A stretch of DNA of 41,914 nt from Prolixibacteraceae bacterium. Its GTDB lineage: Bacteria > Bacteroidota > Bacteroidia > Bacteroidales > Prolixibacteraceae. Positions within the stretch are counted from its first letter, which is position 1, and each line of letters starts with the position of its first letter. Positions 8,035 through 16,847 of this stretch are shown piece after piece. Both the position numbers and the translations under genes were made by a program. The stretch spans positions 1-41,914 of the forward strand of contig JAGODU010000017.1 in NCBI GenBank assembly GCA_017998095.1. The letters run 5' to 3'. The notes below the pieces were generated by a model. That model saw only the letters and a list, made by a program, of their open reading frames with translations, had not been told where the DNA came from and made no database searches.

Positions 8035-10386
8035 ATGAAGCTGAATATCATTTTATTGCTGCTTGTATTTCTGTCAGGTGGATTTGCTTTTTCTCAAAAC
8101 AGCTTATCACTGCCGGTAAGAATAAACTCTTTTTCAATGAAGACTGATAGTGGTAATTTAATTATTACTCCATGGTCGCAAAATATTATAAGGATTTCTT
8201 TAGCAGAGAAAGGAGAAAGCAATACTACTGATGCTGTTATCATGAAACCTTCGGAAGTAAATTTCTCGAAGATTGAAAGCGGCAGTTTAATAATATTGAA
8301 AACAGACTCAGTGAAAATTGTTATTGACAGGAGAAACTTAAGAATAAACTACTTTGATTCTGATAATCAGTTAATTGCTTCCCATGAAGGTTTTGTTGAA
8401 AGGACTGATACAACAGGTTTCATCTTCAAACTGAAGAAGGATGAAATGATATTCGGTGGGGGCGAAGGAGCAATTCCAACAAACAGAAGGGGTTACAGGT
8501 TAAATCTTAACAACGAGCCTCACTGGGGTTACTCCTGGGGAGAAGTAAATCTCAATTATTCAGTGCCTCATTTCATATCTTCAGAAAACTATTCGGTCTA
8601 TTATGATAACGGGGCAATAGGACATGCAGATATAGGCAGGAAAGATTCCACTATCATGGAAATTGCTTCATGCAGCAGAGATAAAAGTTATTTCTTCATT
8701 TATAGCTCTACACAAAAAGGATTACTGAAATATTTTACCCAATTAACAGGTACTCAACCAATGCCTCCACGATGGGCCATGGGCAACATGATGAGTCGTT
8801 TTGGTTATAAAACAGAAAAGGAAACAAAGGAAAAAGTTGATAGCATGCTAAATGCAGGCTATCCTGTTGATGCTGTTATTATCGACCTCTACTGGTTTGG
8901 TCTTGGTCCTGATGGCTGGAAAATGGGTGATCTTGATTGGTACACTCCCAATTGGCCAACACCTGTTAAGATGATTTCAGATTTAAAGACTAAAGGGGTT
9001 CAGACTGTCTTGATTACAGAGCCTTATGTTCTGGAAACTTCGGTAAACTTTAAGGAAGCTGATGAAAAAGGTTATTTTGCTAAGGATATAAATGGCAAAA
9101 CAAATATAGTTGAAGACTTCTGGTTTGGTCCTGCCGGACTGATAGACCTGTTTAATGAAGATGCTTGCAGCTGGTATTGGAAGTTTTATAAAAAGCAAGT
9201 AGAAATTGGAGTTGCCGGATGGTGGGGAGATCTTGGCGAACCTGAAAAGTTTCATAATGATTTGATTTTTACTGCCGGGGAAGGTCCGCTGGTGAGAAAT
9301 TTATATGGACATTACTGGAGTAAAATGTTGTCGGACAAATACAACTCAGATTATCCCGATAAAAGATTATTTCATCTTAACAGGGCAGGATTTGCCGGTT
9401 CACAAAGATACAGCTCTTATCCGTGGTCGGGCGATGTATCACGTACATGGGGAGGATTTAAGGCTCAGTTACCTAATATGCTATCAATGAGCTTGTCTAA
9501 TATCCCTTATGCACATTCAGACTTAGGAGGTTTCTGTGCTGAACCCAAGAATGAGGAGTTGTATTTAAGATGGCTTCAGTTTGGGGTTTTCAATCCGGTA
9601 TTCAGGCCTCATAGTGAAAAGGTTCCTTCAGAGCCAATTTTCTATAGCGATTCATTGCAGAAACTGGTAAAACCATTCTTTGAATTAAGATATCAGCTTC
9701 TTCCATATAATTATACTCTGGCATGGAAACAGGAAATATCGGGTGAACCATTGGCTTCTCCGTTATTTTTAAAGTCAGCTCTTCCCAAAAGTATGTGGGG
9801 TATTTATGATGAATATTTCTGGGGGGATGCTTTTCTTGTTGCTCCTGTTCTTGATGAGAAGCAAAAAGAAAAAGAAATCTTTCTGCCTGCAGGTATATGG
9901 TTTGATTTCTTTACTGAAATGCGACATTTGGGGAGCAGCTTCCTAATTAAAAAGCTTGATTACAAGACTATCCCTGTCTTTGTTAAAGCGGGCAGCTTTG
10001 TCCCAATGACAAGTAAAATGGTCAATACAAGTTTTTATGATCCTTCGGCAGTAGATATTCATTTTTATTACGATGCAACTGTTGAAAAATCAGAATATAA
10101 ACTTTATAATGATGACGGAGAAACACGTAGTGCATATTTTAAGAACTTATTTGAAACTGTTGACTTTTATTATGAAGTTTCTGGTGGTGATATGAAATTT
10201 AACATCATCAATCAAGGTTTCGATTATAAAGGAAGGCCGGAATCAAGAAAGATAAACCTGATAATTCACAATTTCCCTGAAGGTTATGGTGATGGTGTTG
10301 TAATTTCTGAAAATAAAACCACTTCTTTTAATATTAGTCTTAAAAAGAATAAATCAGTCAACCTTGTAATTTCTAAAAATAAATAA
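8035..10386 (+). CDS. GH31 alpha-glucosidase
   Basis: A 783-residue exported enzyme with a signal peptide ending near FAFSQ (residue 21). An N-terminal beta-sandwich (about 25-240) precedes the GH31 barrel. GWWGDLGEPE gives the nucleophile Asp399 and SGDVSRTWGG gives the acid/base Asp467. C-terminal beta domains follow to the end. It should release glucose from the non-reducing ends of alpha-linked oligosaccharides in the periplasm. GH31 also contains alpha-xylosidases and other activities, but the maltodextrin context favours alpha-glucosidase. Here GH31 fills the role held by GH97 SusB in Bacteroides. Only two bases separate it from the next gene. Confidence 0.9.
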   Translation: MKLNIILLLLVFLSGGFAFSQNSLSLPVRINSFSMKTDSGNLIITPWSQNIIRISLAEKGESNTTDAVIMKPSEVNFSKIESGSLIILKTDSVKIVIDRRNLRINYFDSDNQLIASHEGFVERTDTTGFIFKLKKDEMIFGGGEGAIPTNRRGYRLNLNNEPHWGYSWGEVNLNYSVPHFISSENYSVYYDNGAIGHADIGRKDSTIMEIASCSRDKSYFFIYSSTQKGLLKYFTQLTGTQPMPPRWAMGNMMSRFGYKTEKETKEKVDSMLNAGYPVDAVIIDLYWFGLGPDGWKMGDLDWYTPNWPTPVKMISDLKTKGVQTVLITEPYVLETSVNFKEADEKGYFAKDINGKTNIVEDFWFGPAGLIDLFNEDACSWYWKFYKKQVEIGVAGWWGDLGEPEKFHNDLIFTAGEGPLVRNLYGHYWSKMLSDKYNSDYPDKRLFHLNRAGFAGSQRYSSYPWSGDVSRTWGGFKAQLPNMLSMSLSNIPYAHSDLGGFCAEPKNEELYLRWLQFGVFNPVFRPHSEKVPSEPIFYSDSLQKLVKPFFELRYQLLPYNYTLAWKQEISGEPLASPLFLKSALPKSMWGIYDEYFWGDAFLVAPVLDEKQKEKEIFLPAGIWFDFFTEMRHLGSSFLIKKLDYKTIPVFVKAGSFVPMTSKMVNTSFYDPSAVDIHFYYDATVEKSEYKLYNDDGETRSAYFKNLFETVDFYYEVSGGDMKFNIINQGFDYKGRPESRKINLIIHNFPEGYGDGVVISENKTTSFNISLKKNKSVNLVISKNK

Positions 10387-10388
10387 AT

Positions 10389-11783
10389 ATGAAAAATGTA
10401 ATTTCATTAATTGGGATAATAATCCTTTCCTTGTTTGTTGTTTCATGCAACAAGACAAAGAAGGAAAAAGAAGATTGCTGTCCTAAAGCAGTTGCTGAAG
10501 TAGTATCAGTAACCAACTATCCCGAATGGTCGCAGGATGCAGTTATTTATGAAGTCAATCTCAGGCAATTTACACCGGAAGGTACAATAGCTGCATTTGA
10601 AAAACATTTACCCCGTCTTAAGGAGCTTGGAGTCGAAATCTTATGGTTTATGCCTATTCATCCTATTTCAGAGAAAAACAGAAAAGGGTCGTTGGGTTCT
10701 TACTATGCAGTACAGGACTATAAAAAGGTTAATCCTGAATTTGGAACGATGGAAGATTTCAAAGCTATGGTTGCCAAATGTCATTCAATGGGTTTCAGGG
10801 TTATACTCGACTGGGTTGCAAATCATACAGGCTGGGACAATGTTTGGATGAAGCAAAATCCGGAATGGTACACTGTTGATTCAGCAAAGACTATCATTGC
10901 TCCTGTACCGGACTGGAGTGATGTTGCCGATTTGAATTACGATAATAAAGATATGCGGGCAGCTATGATCGATGCCCTTTCATTTTGGGTTAAAGAAGCC
11001 GATATAGATGGCTACAGGTGTGATGTGGCAGGTATGGTTCCTGTAGATTTCTGGGAAGAAGCAAGAGCAACACTTGATAAGATAAAACCTGTTTATATGC
11101 TTGCTGAAGATCAGGATACAGAGGAACTGTTGGTAAAAGCTTTCAATTCAAATTACGGATGGAGTTTCCATAGTGTAATGAATAAGATTGCCAAAGGAGA
11201 AGGAGGGATTGAACTTGTTAAGAGTTATTTCAGTTATATTGATTCGGTTTATCCTGAAGGCAGTTATCCGATGCAGTTTACAAGTAACCACGATGAAAAC
11301 AGTTGGAATGGAACTGAATATGAAAGGATGGGAGATGCAGCCAAAACATTTGCAGCTTTATCATTTATGGTTCCCGGTATGCCTTTGATTTATACAGGGC
11401 AGGAAACAGCAAATACTAAAAGATTAAAATTCTTCGATAAGGATCAGGTAGAATGGGGCAATGAAGAAATGCAGGATTTCTATGAAAAGCTTATTGACAT
11501 CAAGCAAGCCAACAAGGCATTGTGGAATGGAAATGCAGGCGCTCCGGCTCATTTTTTACATACTACAGAAGAAAATTCAATGTTGGTTATCGATCGTGCT
11601 GTAGAAGGGAATCAGATTATTTCAATCTTTAATCTTTCAGATAAACCTGTTACAAACAGTGTAGGATGTCCAAGAATAGCAGGTAGTTACACTAATGCGA
11701 TCACTGGAGAAGAATTAATATGTAAGCAAGGAGAAACTTTCAGCCTTAAACCCTGGGAATATATAATCCTGGTAGCGAAATAA
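10389..11783 (+). CDS. GH13 alpha-amylase-like lipoprotein
   Basis: A 464-residue lipoprotein: a hydrophobic leader ends in the lipobox FVVSC with Cys20, followed by a lysine/acid-rich tail. The compact GH13 catalytic domain starts near residue 46 (WSQDAVIYEVNLRQF). GYRCDVAG gives Asp212, LAEDQ gives Glu240 and TSNHDENSW gives Asp302; an all-beta C-terminal domain follows. It is probably anchored in the outer membrane, where it would cut starch or maltodextrin, but inward-facing anchoring cannot be excluded. It is the last gene of the operon and is followed by a strong hairpin at 11804-11838. Confidence 0.9.
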   Translation: MKNVISLIGIIILSLFVVSCNKTKKEKEDCCPKAVAEVVSVTNYPEWSQDAVIYEVNLRQFTPEGTIAAFEKHLPRLKELGVEILWFMPIHPISEKNRKGSLGSYYAVQDYKKVNPEFGTMEDFKAMVAKCHSMGFRVILDWVANHTGWDNVWMKQNPEWYTVDSAKTIIAPVPDWSDVADLNYDNKDMRAAMIDALSFWVKEADIDGYRCDVAGMVPVDFWEEARATLDKIKPVYMLAEDQDTEELLVKAFNSNYGWSFHSVMNKIAKGEGGIELVKSYFSYIDSVYPEGSYPMQFTSNHDENSWNGTEYERMGDAAKTFAALSFMVPGMPLIYTGQETANTKRLKFFDKDQVEWGNEEMQDFYEKLIDIKQANKALWNGNAGAPAHFLHTTEENSMLVIDRAVEGNQIISIFNLSDKPVTNSVGCPRIAGSYTNAITGEELICKQGETFSLKPWEYIILVAK

Positions 11784-11803
11784 TATTGTTTATTACCATA
11801 TTC

Positions 11804-11838
11804 AAAAAGAGGAAGTTGATTAGCAGCTTTCTCTTTTT
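11804..11838. terminator. Bidirectional intrinsic terminator
   Basis: aaaaagaggaagttg (11804-11818) pairs with cagctttctcttttt (11824-11838) over 15 positions, including two G-T wobbles, around a 5-base loop. A T run ends it on the plus strand and the matching A run serves the minus strand. It lies between two convergent operons ending at 11783 and 11847. Confidence 0.85.
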
Positions 11839-11846
11839 TTATTCTG

Positions 11847-12272
11847 CTATTTCACTATTGCGCATTTATTTAAAACAACTTCAAACAACATTCCCGAGCA
11901 TGTTCCCCTGATGGTAACTTTATCCCCGGTTTTGTAAGATGAAGCCTTTTTATCATTTTCCTGACTTAGAGTACAAAGAACTCCTGTTTCACTTTCTTCC
12001 TGTTTCAGTATAAAAACAAATGAATCATTTTGGTCTTTACTTATTTCAGTAATTGTGCCTGTAACTTCGACAATATTATCAATGTATTTCTTATCAGCCT
12101 TTTCAGGTTCAGATTCATATTCTTGAGACAGTTCTGAGGCTGTGACCTGAAAATCGGGCTTCATTTTTGAAACGTTTTTGTCAGGCATATTTATAAAGTA
12201 CAGGTAAGCAGCAAATAATATTACAATGATTACTACAAGAACAATTATCAATGCTTTAATAAACTTTTTCAT
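11847..12272 (-). CDS. Membrane-anchored OB-fold (tRNA_anti-like) protein
   Basis: A 141-residue protein of unknown role. One N-terminal membrane helix (about 5-28) is followed by a domain from about residue 58 to the end. The pattern NIVEVTGTITEIS...FVFIL...VLCTLS...YKTGDKVTIRGTCSG...LNKCAIV is that of the small envelope OB-fold proteins called tRNA_anti-like in Bacteroidota. Most of it should face the periplasm. It starts two bases after the upstream YceI-like gene stops, so the two are cotranscribed. Specific function not recognised. Confidence 0.75.
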   Translation of the reverse strand: MKKFIKALIIVLVVIIVILFAAYLYFINMPDKNVSKMKPDFQVTASELSQEYESEPEKADKKYIDNIVEVTGTITEISKDQNDSFVFILKQEESETGVLCTLSQENDKKASSYKTGDKVTIRGTCSGMLFEVVLNKCAIVK

Positions 12273-12274
12273 GA

Positions 12275-12865
12275 TTACTGTTTTTTTAAAATGGAATTGA
12301 ATTTAACCTGAATATTTTTGGAAATGCTAATTGCATTAGGCTTTACGTTTAATGACGAAGGCAGTTTTTCTTTAAGTATCTGTTCGATTTTCTTTGGATC
12401 AAGGCTTTCTATTGGAATAGCAAATTCAGATTTGCCTGTTATTGTGCCATCACTTCCTATGGTCAGACTACCATTTATGTCAGTGCTTGTCTGTTCATCC
12501 CATACATAGAAAGTTCCGGAGAATTTAACGTTATATGTTCCCGGTTTATTAAAGTTAACCTTACTCATGTCGGATATCCTTCCGTCAAAAGTTATTTTAG
12601 GATAATCAGTTACGTCAATATCTCTTGCACTCATCATCCTGTTCATTGCCCCAATCCTGTACTCAAAAGATTTTATAAGGGCAATTATTTTAAACTGTCC
12701 GGTTGAAGTGTTCAGCTGAGATGCTACCTGATAATTATCAGCAACTATATTTTGGACGTTATTTAGGGACATCACGTTGATGTGGGCAGTGCGGGTAATA
12801 TAATTCTGAGAAAAAGAATTCAGGAAAGCAACTGCCAGTAGGGTAATGATAAATAATTTTTTCAT
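12275..12865 (-). CDS. YceI-like secreted protein
   Basis: A 196-residue exported protein. I chose the start at 12865 (MKKLFIITLLAVAFLNSFSQ), which gives a clean signal peptide; an upstream in-frame ATG at 12901 only adds a charged 12-residue tail. The mature part resembles the YceI lipocalin-like fold (SARDIDVTDYPKITFDGRI, then PGTYNVKFSGTFYV), a family that binds polyisoprenoid-type lipids in some members. It sits between a lipoprotein gene and an OB-fold membrane protein gene. The ligand is unknown. Confidence 0.8.
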   Translation of the reverse strand: MKKLFIITLLAVAFLNSFSQNYITRTAHINVMSLNNVQNIVADNYQVASQLNTSTGQFKIIALIKSFEYRIGAMNRMMSARDIDVTDYPKITFDGRISDMSKVNFNKPGTYNVKFSGTFYVWDEQTSTDINGSLTIGSDGTITGKSEFAIPIESLDPKKIEQILKEKLPSSLNVKPNAISISKNIQVKFNSILKKQ

Positions 12866-12907
12866 TTGTGTTTTTGTAAATGGCGAAAGTACCTTTTTCA
12901 ATTTAAA

Positions 12908-13444
12908 TTAAAAATAACTATAATTCAATTCTTTAACTTTGCCTCTATAATATCCGTTTATGCTGTCGCCCAGATTTGTTTTGCATTTGATAACGAATTC
13001 ATAGTCAGAGCCAATCTTATCAACTGATATTTCCCCTGAATCAATGACAACGGAGCCTGAATATACTTTTGTGTCATTTTTATAATTAGAGTTATAATAC
13101 GAGTAGGGGAAGTAATCCAGCAGATATTTACCATCGTCAAATGAGCCATTCCATTTATCATTGATAAAAGTTAATGAATTCATGCCATTAAGATTAATAT
13201 CTGAGGCAATGAATATTCCCGAATCTGTCTTTTCAAATTCTGCGCTTTTATCAGTAAAAGTAAGGTTAATAGCCCTGTCATTGAAGTTCTCATCAAAATT
13301 GTAAATTGACTTTCCACACGACTTGATTTCATGCTTCTGGCCTTTGTACATAAAGTAATTATTCGATGAGGGGTTATCATTTTCATCATCCTTGGTACAG
13401 GAAATCAAAAAGATAAGCAATAATAAAGTTAATAAGTATTTCAT
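12908..13444 (-). CDS. Hypothetical lipoprotein
   Basis: A 178-residue protein starting at 13444 (MKYLLTLLLLIFLISC). The lipobox LISC puts the lipidated cysteine at residue 16, followed by an acidic spacer (TKDDENDN). The rest is a beta-rich domain full of Asn, Asp, Ser and Tyr with no catalytic motif that I recognise. An in-frame start at 13471 would add nine residues in front of the leader and is unlikely. It is the first gene of a three-gene minus-strand operon. A possible promoter is TATCTTTA at 13458-13465 (minus strand) with ATTG 20 bases further upstream. Confidence 0.75.
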   Translation of the reverse strand: MKYLLTLLLLIFLISCTKDDENDNPSSNNYFMYKGQKHEIKSCGKSIYNFDENFNDRAINLTFTDKSAEFEKTDSGIFIASDINLNGMNSLTFINDKWNGSFDDGKYLLDYFPYSYYNSNYKNDTKVYSGSVVIDSGEISVDKIGSDYEFVIKCKTNLGDSINGYYRGKVKELNYSYF

Positions 13445-13690
13445 ATTGTTTTTTGAATAAAGATATAACAATGGGGAAGATGGTGCAATATATAATGAAA
13501 TTATACAAAGGGATACAATACGCTTTAAGGAATTTTAAATTATCGGGGAAGGTTTTAAACTCTTTTCAGGAAAAGTTTTTTAAAAATTGTGGAAAATTAA
13601 TGGGTCAAGCAAGGATGTTAAAAGGCCATCCTTTCTGAAGTTGAAAGTTATTTAATGGAAATAGATTGAAATGGATTAAAATTTTTTCTG

Positions 13691-13722
13691 ATTGGATATT
13701 CAAAAATATATAATTAAATTTG
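13691..13722 (+). promoter_or_regulatory. Bacteroidota-type promoter for the nuclease gene
   Basis: TAAATTTG at 13715-13722 matches the -7 consensus TAnnTTTG exactly. ATTG at 13691-13694 lies 20 bases upstream in the -33 position. The predicted transcript start near 13727 would give a leader of about 45 bases. The -7 box lies inside the left arm of the inverted repeat at 13707-13755. Confidence 0.5.
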
Positions 13723-13755
13723 ATTGATTTAATTAACAATCAAACTAATTATATA
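13707..13755. promoter_or_regulatory. Large inverted repeat overlapping the nuclease promoter
   Basis: tatataatta (13707-13716) plus tttgattg (13719-13726) pairs with caatcaaa (13737-13744) plus taattatata (13746-13755). The only break is a 2:1 mismatch, and the loop is 10 bases. It ends 16 bases before the start codon and covers the -7 box and probable transcript start. An autoregulatory operator or a leader hairpin are both possible. Confidence 0.6.
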
Positions 13756-13771
13756 TAAAAAATCCTTCGCT

Positions 13772-14842
13772 ATGGAATTTAAAGAGCAAATTAAGCAGTT
13801 AGGTGACAAGGTTTTAACACTTAAAGATCAAATAAATACAGAAGAAGCAACAAAGAGTGCTTTTATTATGCCTTTTATTCAAATTTTAGGATATGATTTA
13901 TTCAATCCAATAGAAGTTGTTCCTGAGTTTGTTACAGATTTTGGTGCTAAGAATATCGAAAAAGTTGATTATGCTATATTTAAAGACAAAGAGCCAATAA
14001 TGATTATTGAGTGTAAACATCATTTGGAAAATCTTGATAAACATTATACTCAAATCCATAAGTATTTTCATTTGACAAAGTGCAGATTTGCTGTTCTTAC
14101 TAATGGTATTCAATATAACTTTTACACAGATCTTGATTTGGCTAATAAAATGGATGAAAAACCATTCCTGAGTTTTGATATTTCAACTATCAAGGATCAG
14201 CAAGTTAAAGAATTGGCAAAGTTTCATAAAAGTGGATTTGATGTTAATTCTATACTCACAACTGCAAGTGAACTAAAATATACTAGTGCAATAAAAGCTG
14301 TTTTATCAAATGAGTTAACTAATCCTTCACCAGAATTTGTTAAATATTTCATTAGTAGAGTATATGAAGGCAGAGCGACAGAAAAAATATTAATACAGTT
14401 TACTGATTTAGTAAAAAAGACTATTGATCAGACTTTTCACGATATAGTAAATGACAGATTGATGAAAGCAATAAATCAGACAAAACAACAATCAGAGGAA
14501 GTTAAAAAAGATGAAGTAGTACAGTCTGACGAAGAAGATAATAAGATTATTACAACAGTTGATGAATTAAATGCATACTATATTGTTAAAAGTATTTTAA
14601 GGACAAGAATTGATGTATCTCACATAACAAACAGAGATTTCGTAAATTTCATGAGTATATTGTTTGATGATTCAATTCAGAAGCCAATTTGCAAACTATA
14701 TCTTAATTCTAGCAAGAAAAAATATATTGGTATTGTAGATTTAAATAAGAAAGAGACCAAATATGAAATTTCGATTCTTGATGATATATATAAGTATTCT
14801 TCTGAACTTCTTTCTATTATAGATTTATACGATAAGAAATGA
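13772..14842 (+). CDS. Solitary HsdR_N-like restriction-type nuclease protein
   Basis: A 356-residue protein with an N-terminal nuclease-type domain like that of type I restriction subunits (HSDR_N_2 / COG4748 type). After a coiled N-terminal helix, VDYAIF gives Asp66 and IIECKHH gives Glu80 and Lys82, the PD-(D/E)XK core. LTNGIQYNFYTD follows as is usual in the family. A charged linker (about 228-255, rich in Q, E, K, D) leads to a C-terminal alpha/beta domain. There is no helicase motor, methylase or specificity subunit nearby. It is AT-rich compared with the flanking sugar genes. It might be an orphan defence nuclease; no partner is visible. Confidence 0.75.
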   Translation: MEFKEQIKQLGDKVLTLKDQINTEEATKSAFIMPFIQILGYDLFNPIEVVPEFVTDFGAKNIEKVDYAIFKDKEPIMIIECKHHLENLDKHYTQIHKYFHLTKCRFAVLTNGIQYNFYTDLDLANKMDEKPFLSFDISTIKDQQVKELAKFHKSGFDVNSILTTASELKYTSAIKAVLSNELTNPSPEFVKYFISRVYEGRATEKILIQFTDLVKKTIDQTFHDIVNDRLMKAINQTKQQSEEVKKDEVVQSDEEDNKIITTVDELNAYYIVKSILRTRIDVSHITNRDFVNFMSILFDDSIQKPICKLYLNSSKKKYIGIVDLNKKETKYEISILDDIYKYSSELLSIIDLYDKK

Positions 14843-15093
14843 TTTAATCTTCATGACACAAATGCTTTAAAGTGTTGGATCGTACATGAGCCGAAATCTT
14901 ACATAGAAGAAAAAATATGAAAAGATGATGTTCTTTTATTTTCAAATGTTTTGGGAATTAAGTATAGATCGCTGCAAAATAGACTTCTTTAAGTTATTAA
15001 ATAAGTTAGCACTCATATATTGCTAAAAAGTTATTACTATAATTTGGTAAGTAATATTATACCTTTATAGAAATATTTTCACTGATTAATTAT

Positions 15094-16734
15094 ATGAAAC
15101 TCAAAGCCCTTTTTTTAATCATTACAACTTCTTGTTTGAATATTGTATATGCGCAAACAAATGATTTGCCGCATATTGCAAAGAATGACAATCGTTATGC
15201 ACTGATTGTGGATGGTGAACCATTCTTAATTCTCGGAGCGCAGTGCAATAATTCAAGTGCGTGGCCCGCAACTTTGCCTTATGTATTTTCAGCAATGAAA
15301 GCATTAAATGTAAATACGCTGGAGATACCGGTTTATTGGGAGCAATTTGAACCACAGGAAGGTGTATTTGATTATTCAGTCGTAGACGAAATTTTAATCA
15401 AGGCTCGGGAAAATAATCTAAGGTTGGTACTACTTTGGTTTGGTACATGGAAAAACAGCTCAAACCATTATATGCCTGTATGGATGAAGCTTCAGCCTGA
15501 TAAATATCCAAATATGATTAACTCAAAAGGAGAAGAAATTGATTCGCCATCACCACATATAGAAGCAACTTTAAAAGCCGACATAAAAGCTTTTTCAGCG
15601 TTAATGAAACACCTGAAAGAAATTGATAAACAACATACGGTAATTATGGTTCAGGTAGAAAATGAGCCAGGTTGTTGGGATTCCCAAAGGGATTTCTCTA
15701 AAAATGCTGAAAAGTTATTTAATAAACCAATACCTGAAGAGATTCTCAAAGCTTTAAAATTATCACCTGTATCAAATAAAAGTTGGACTGATGTATTTGG
15801 TAAAGATGCCGATGAATTTTTTTATACATGGCACGTAGCAACTTTTATAAATCAGGTAGCAAAAGCCGGAAAGGAAATCTATCCTCTCCCGTTATATGTA
15901 AATGCAGCTGTTCGTAATCCTTTCAATCCGGGTGTTTATGAAGTTTGAGGACCAACCGATAATGTTTTCCATATTTGGGAAGCTGCCGCTCCGGACATAG
16001 ATATTTTATCTCCGGATATATACGAGAACGATACAGAAGTTTATTTGAAATTGCTTGAGCTATACAGCTATTCAGATAATCCGCTTTTTGTTCCGGAAAC
16101 AAAATTCCAGAATCCTTTTCCCAGATTCTTTTATTCTGCTTTGGGATATGGAGCTATTGGTTATGCCCCTTTTGGATTAGACAACGCCAGGGTTAGGATT
16201 AAAGAAGATGGAGAAGTAATGACCGACGAAGAATTACTTGAACCTACAGCTTTAAATTATAGAATATTCAAACCCATGGCAAGAGAAATTGCCAAATTGA
16301 ATTTTGAAGGTAAAATTAAAACGGCAGTTCAGGAAACTGCTATCGATCCTCAATCTGACAAGGGAAATTCAACAGACAGGAAAAATTATATTACAGATAA
16401 AACCTTAAGTTTTGACGGTTGGGATCTTAATGTTGCCTTTGGAACTTTTGGACGATTAAATCGTTTACAAACTCAGCCTGAACAACCTGATGGAAGGATT
16501 CTGGTAGCAGAATTAAATAAAAACCAGTTTTTAATTACAGGTTATCACGCCCGGGTTATGCCAAAGCCTGTCGCCAAAACACAAGGGTGCGACTGGTATT
16601 ATCTGAAAGTAGAAGAAGGGAGTTATGAAAACGGTGAATTTATTGTAAAACGTATTTTAAACGGAGACCAGACTGACTGGGGATTAATATTTAATACTCC
16701 TGCAGTAATACGGGTAACTCTCTATGCAAGATAA
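15094..16734 (+). pseudogene. Clan GH-A beta-galactosidase-like glycosidase, interrupted by in-frame TGA
   Basis: Without the stop this would be a 546-residue secreted enzyme: signal peptide to about residue 20 (IVYAQ), then a TIM-barrel glycosidase of the GH35/GH42-like type with a DUF5597-like C-terminus. VENEPG holds acid/base Glu191 and PLFVPETKF holds nucleophile Glu335. The frame is broken at codon 285 (TGA, 15946-15948), between GVYEV and GPTDNVFHIWEAAAPDIDIL. Related proteins have Gly there, so a GGA-to-TGA change is the simplest reading. Everything downstream stays in frame and well conserved, so the change is recent or a sequence error. The truncated 284-residue product would lack the nucleophile. 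It is convergent with susD/susC, which may serve the same glycan. Confidence 0.8.
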
Positions 16735-16768
16735 ATACTAAAGGTTTTTGTTTAATCTTAATGATATA

Positions 16769-16806
16769 AAAAAAGCAGCATTTAAAATTTGAAATGCTGC
16801 TTTTTT
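16769..16806. terminator. Bidirectional intrinsic terminator
   Basis: A run of A then gcagcattt (16775-16783) pairs perfectly with aaatgctgc (16792-16800) followed by six T. The whole stem is 15 bp with an 8-base loop. It serves both the plus-strand glycosidase ending at 16734 and the minus-strand susD ending at 16848. Confidence 0.92.
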
Positions 16807-16847
16807 AAAAGACAATTAATCTCCTTTTTACAGAGGATTAATATTTT

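Larger units (their letters stand above)
13445..13771. other. 327-base divergent intergenic region
   Basis: This separates the minus-strand lipoprotein operon from the plus-strand nuclease gene. A 61-codon plus-strand open frame (13453-13638) lacks any recognisable domain and I do not call it. The 3' half holds the promoter (13691-13722) and inverted repeat (13707-13755) described separately. Nothing else recognised. Confidence 0.6.

Noticed and set aside
13453..13638. 61-codon plus-strand frame in the divergent gap
   Set aside because: No domain, no leader, composition like non-coding DNA, and it ends well before the nuclease promoter.
15946..15948. TGA read as selenocysteine or as a reassigned codon
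   Set aside because: TGA terminates other genes here, the site is normally glycine, and no selenocysteine insertion element is apparent after it.
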